Below, in pieces: positions 62,348-64,000 of a DNA stretch of 64,000 nt (positions within the stretch are counted from its first letter, which is position 1; each line of letters opens with the position of its first letter). The stretch is from Ilumatobacter fluminis. Its GTDB lineage: Bacteria; Actinomycetota; Acidimicrobiia; Acidimicrobiales; Ilumatobacteraceae. A model generated the notes under the pieces. It saw only the letters and a list, made by a program, of their open reading frames with translations. It was not told the origin of the DNA and ran no database searches. A program made the translations under genes and the position numbers. Where the stretch lies: positions 310,001-374,000 of the forward strand of contig NZ_SOAU01000001.1 in the NCBI RefSeq assembly GCF_004364865.1, given 5' to 3'.

Positions 62348-64000
62348 ATGCGCGTCTCTGGTATCAAGGCGGCGCTGTTCGGTGCTGCCGGGGCGGGTCT
62401 CGTGATCGCGGGTGCAGTCCCCGTGCTGTCGGAGAATCCGGAGCGGGTGGCAGCCGAAACGCTCCAACCGATCGATCCGCAGGATCCGACCGAGCACGGC
62501 GACAGTCCGGTCGACGGCCTCGAGTACGCCGACCCGACCGAGGCACTCGGACTGGTCGACGCCCCGGAACCGAACCACGAAGGCACGGCGACGCTGTCGT
62601 TCCCGATCGACGTTCCACCGGGCCACGGCATCACCCCCGAGCTCGTGGTGAGCTACGACTCCTCCGGCGGCAACAGTTGGATGGGCGTCGGCTGGGACCT
62701 CGGCGTCGGCGAGATCGCCGTCGATACCAGCTTCGGCGCGCCGCATTTCAGCGCCACGCACGAGAGCGAGTCGTACTCGCACGACGGCGACCTGCTCGTT
62801 CCGAACGCCAACGACGCTGCATGGGAAGCGCGCACGGGCCAGACCCGTCGCGACTTCACCCATCAGGTGGAGGAGGACTTCGCCGAGATCATTCGCCACG
62901 AAGGCGCTGGCGGCCCGGCGAACTACTTCTGGGAAGTCCGCGAGAAGGACGGTGGCGTGAAGTGGTACGGCGCCACCCCCGACGACGGTGGGCCGGCACC
63001 GTCGGTCGCTCCGACGCTCGACGAGAACTCGGTGGTGCGGGACGAGAACGGCAACATCGTCCGCTGGCTCCTGTCGGCGGAACGCGACATCGGCGTCAAT
63101 CTGATCCGGTACGAGTACGACATCCAGGACTACACGTTCGGCTCGAACGGCTGGGAGGCGGTGTCGAGCTGCAATCCCGCCGACGACGTCTGCGGCCAGC
63201 ACCCGTACCTCGATCGCATCATCTACACCGACGCCACCAGCGTGATCACCGGCTTCAACGGCGCGCCGTACGAGATCGACTTCATCCGCGAGAGCGAGAT
63301 GCCCGGCAAGAGCCTGCCGGTGCGCATCGACCCCGACGTCAACGCTCGCCTCGGCTACGTCGACGTCACCGCCGACCGCCTCGCCCGCATCGACATCTCG
63401 TGGGGTGCTCCGCCGCGCACCGGCGCCCCGAGCGACTACACCGACCTCGCCGGCCGCTACGACTTCACGTACACCACCGGATGGTTCGGCAAGTCGCTGC
63501 TCGAGACCATCACACAAGGTGTGTCCGACCCCCACGTGCACACCATCGAGTACTTCAACGAGCTCGGCCCGGCCAACACCAATCCCACCACTGGATGGGA
63601 CGGTGCCTCCGAGTGGACGACGACCGACGAGGTCGACGTCGTCGACTTCAGTACCGAGTGGGACGTCTCGTTGCTCGGCGGTTCGGTCAGCAACGCCGGT
63701 TCCGGCAACATCTACATCGGCTTCAACCCGGCGGCGCCGTCGAAGACCGGCTCGTTCGGTGTCGGCCTCGAACTGAGCGGGAGCGACACCGATGCCGTCG
63801 CCGAGTGGGTCGACCTCAACGGCGACGGACTGCCCGACAAGGTCTTCCTCGACGGCAGCGCCGTGAAGTTCCGTCTCAACACCAGCGGAGCGAACGGCAC
63901 GCCCGGCTTCGGGGGTGATCTCGGGACGGCTCCTGGTATCGACTCGCTGTCGAAGGACTCCGACTTCGCGTTCCAGATCTCCGGCGAGGCGTACCCGCTG
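62348..64000 (+). CDS. Partial secreted SpvB/Tc/RHS-type large protein (cut by window end)
   Basis: The frame is open from the ATG at 62348 (GGGGAGGG upstream) to the last base, 551 residues, and the product must be much larger. A signal peptide or anchor lies at residues about 7-27 (ALFGAAGAGLVIAGAVPV). Residues about 83-119 match the SpvB/Tc-toxin N-terminal signature: LSFPIDVPPGHGITPELV then SYDSSGGNSWMGVGWDLG. Strand-rich repeats with RLGYVDVTADRL and ARIDISWG follow. Near residue 483 is an FG-GAP-like VAEWVDLNGDGLPDKVFLD. This N-terminal layout is shared by insecticidal toxin complex subunits and RHS polymorphic toxins. The toxin or core region lies beyond the window. Confidence 0.85.
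   Translation, partial: MRVSGIKAALFGAAGAGLVIAGAVPVLSENPERVAAETLQPIDPQDPTEHGDSPVDGLEYADPTEALGLVDAPEPNHEGTATLSFPIDVPPGHGITPELVVSYDSSGGNSWMGVGWDLGVGEIAVDTSFGAPHFSATHESESYSHDGDLLVPNANDAAWEARTGQTRRDFTHQVEEDFAEIIRHEGAGGPANYFWEVREKDGGVKWYGATPDDGGPAPSVAPTLDENSVVRDENGNIVRWLLSAERDIGVNLIRYEYDIQDYTFGSNGWEAVSSCNPADDVCGQHPYLDRIIYTDATSVITGFNGAPYEIDFIRESEMPGKSLPVRIDPDVNARLGYVDVTADRLARIDISWGAPPRTGAPSDYTDLAGRYDFTYTTGWFGKSLLETITQGVSDPHVHTIEYFNELGPANTNPTTGWDGASEWTTTDEVDVVDFSTEWDVSLLGGSVSNAGSGNIYIGFNPAAPSKTGSFGVGLELSGSDTDAVAEWVDLNGDGLPDKVFLDGSAVKFRLNTSGANGTPGFGGDLGTAPGIDSLSKDSDFAFQISGEAYPL

Noticed and set aside
62233..63918. Arg-rich plus-strand frame overlapping the SpvB-like gene
   Set aside because: The frame of the ATG at 62348 gives a signal peptide and SpvB and FG-GAP motifs; the other frame is Arg/Pro/Gly-rich noise.

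Overview
The window is a chromosomal stretch of a high-GC, GTG-start-rich bacterium, most likely an actinobacterium. The main signs are a GlgE-type glycogen/trehalose operon, a TIGR03085-type mycothiol-isomerase-fold protein, several Thr-rich wall-spanning linkers, an LPXTG-like surface protein, and frequent GTG starts after AGGAG or GGAGG ribosome-binding sites. The gene mix (a CoxL-like hydroxylase, CoA-transferase, P450, phytanoyl-CoA dioxygenase, many lipoproteins) suits a marine or soil Acidimicrobiia such as an Ilumatobacter relative. That placement is inference. I see no phage, plasmid backbone, rRNA, complete tRNA or CRISPR array.

Layout. 1-2.5 kb: the C-terminal part of a repetitive cell-surface protein, cut by the window edge. 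2.5-16 kb: mostly catabolic and housekeeping genes (kynureninase, ATP-dependent DNA ligase, class III CoA-transferase, orphan molybdopterin hydroxylase subunit, MFS transporter plus pirin, SDR, succinate-semialdehyde-type aldehyde dehydrogenase, M20 peptidase, FmdB zinc ribbon). 16-20 kb: a lipoprotein, a Thr-rich membrane-anchored protein, a roughly 540-bp palindrome-rich non-coding region, and an HTH-like protein. 20-28 kb: the glgE / treS-maltokinase / glgB operon on the minus strand. 28-31 kb: an exported lipoprotein, an SDR and a cobalamin-binding HTH regulator. 31-35 kb: nrdA-nrdB (class Ia ribonucleotide reductase), divergent from that regulator, with operator-like sites between them. 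35-43 kb: FetB-like permease, a binding-protein fold without signal peptide, PlsC, CopC-CopD fusion, amidohydrolase/hydrolase pair, a duplicated-domain protein and an acidic protein. 43-55 kb: IorA/IorB-type hydroxylase, orphan Anbu protease, glutaminase, DUF5655, DUF389, aldolase II, SnoaL-like, PEBP and a disulfide oxidoreductase. 55-62 kb: hydroxyacid dehydrogenase, epoxide hydrolase, phytanoyl-CoA dioxygenase, P450 and a cation/proton antiporter. 62.3-64 kb: the start of a large secreted SpvB/Tc/RHS-like protein that runs off the window.

Two things stand out. First, the 30.3-35 kb block places a CarH/LitR-like B12-binding regulator head-to-head with a B12-independent ribonucleotide reductase. 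The 224-bp gap holds a perfect 14-bp palindrome and two NrdR-box-like sites. This could be a protein-based counterpart of the B12 riboswitch control known for Streptomyces nrdABS. Second, eight intergenic palindromes fall into three REP-like families with shared outer arms and, in one family, exchangeable cores. They sit at gene ends or promoters, and one supplies the last codons and stop of a gene. Their mobilising enzyme is not in the window.
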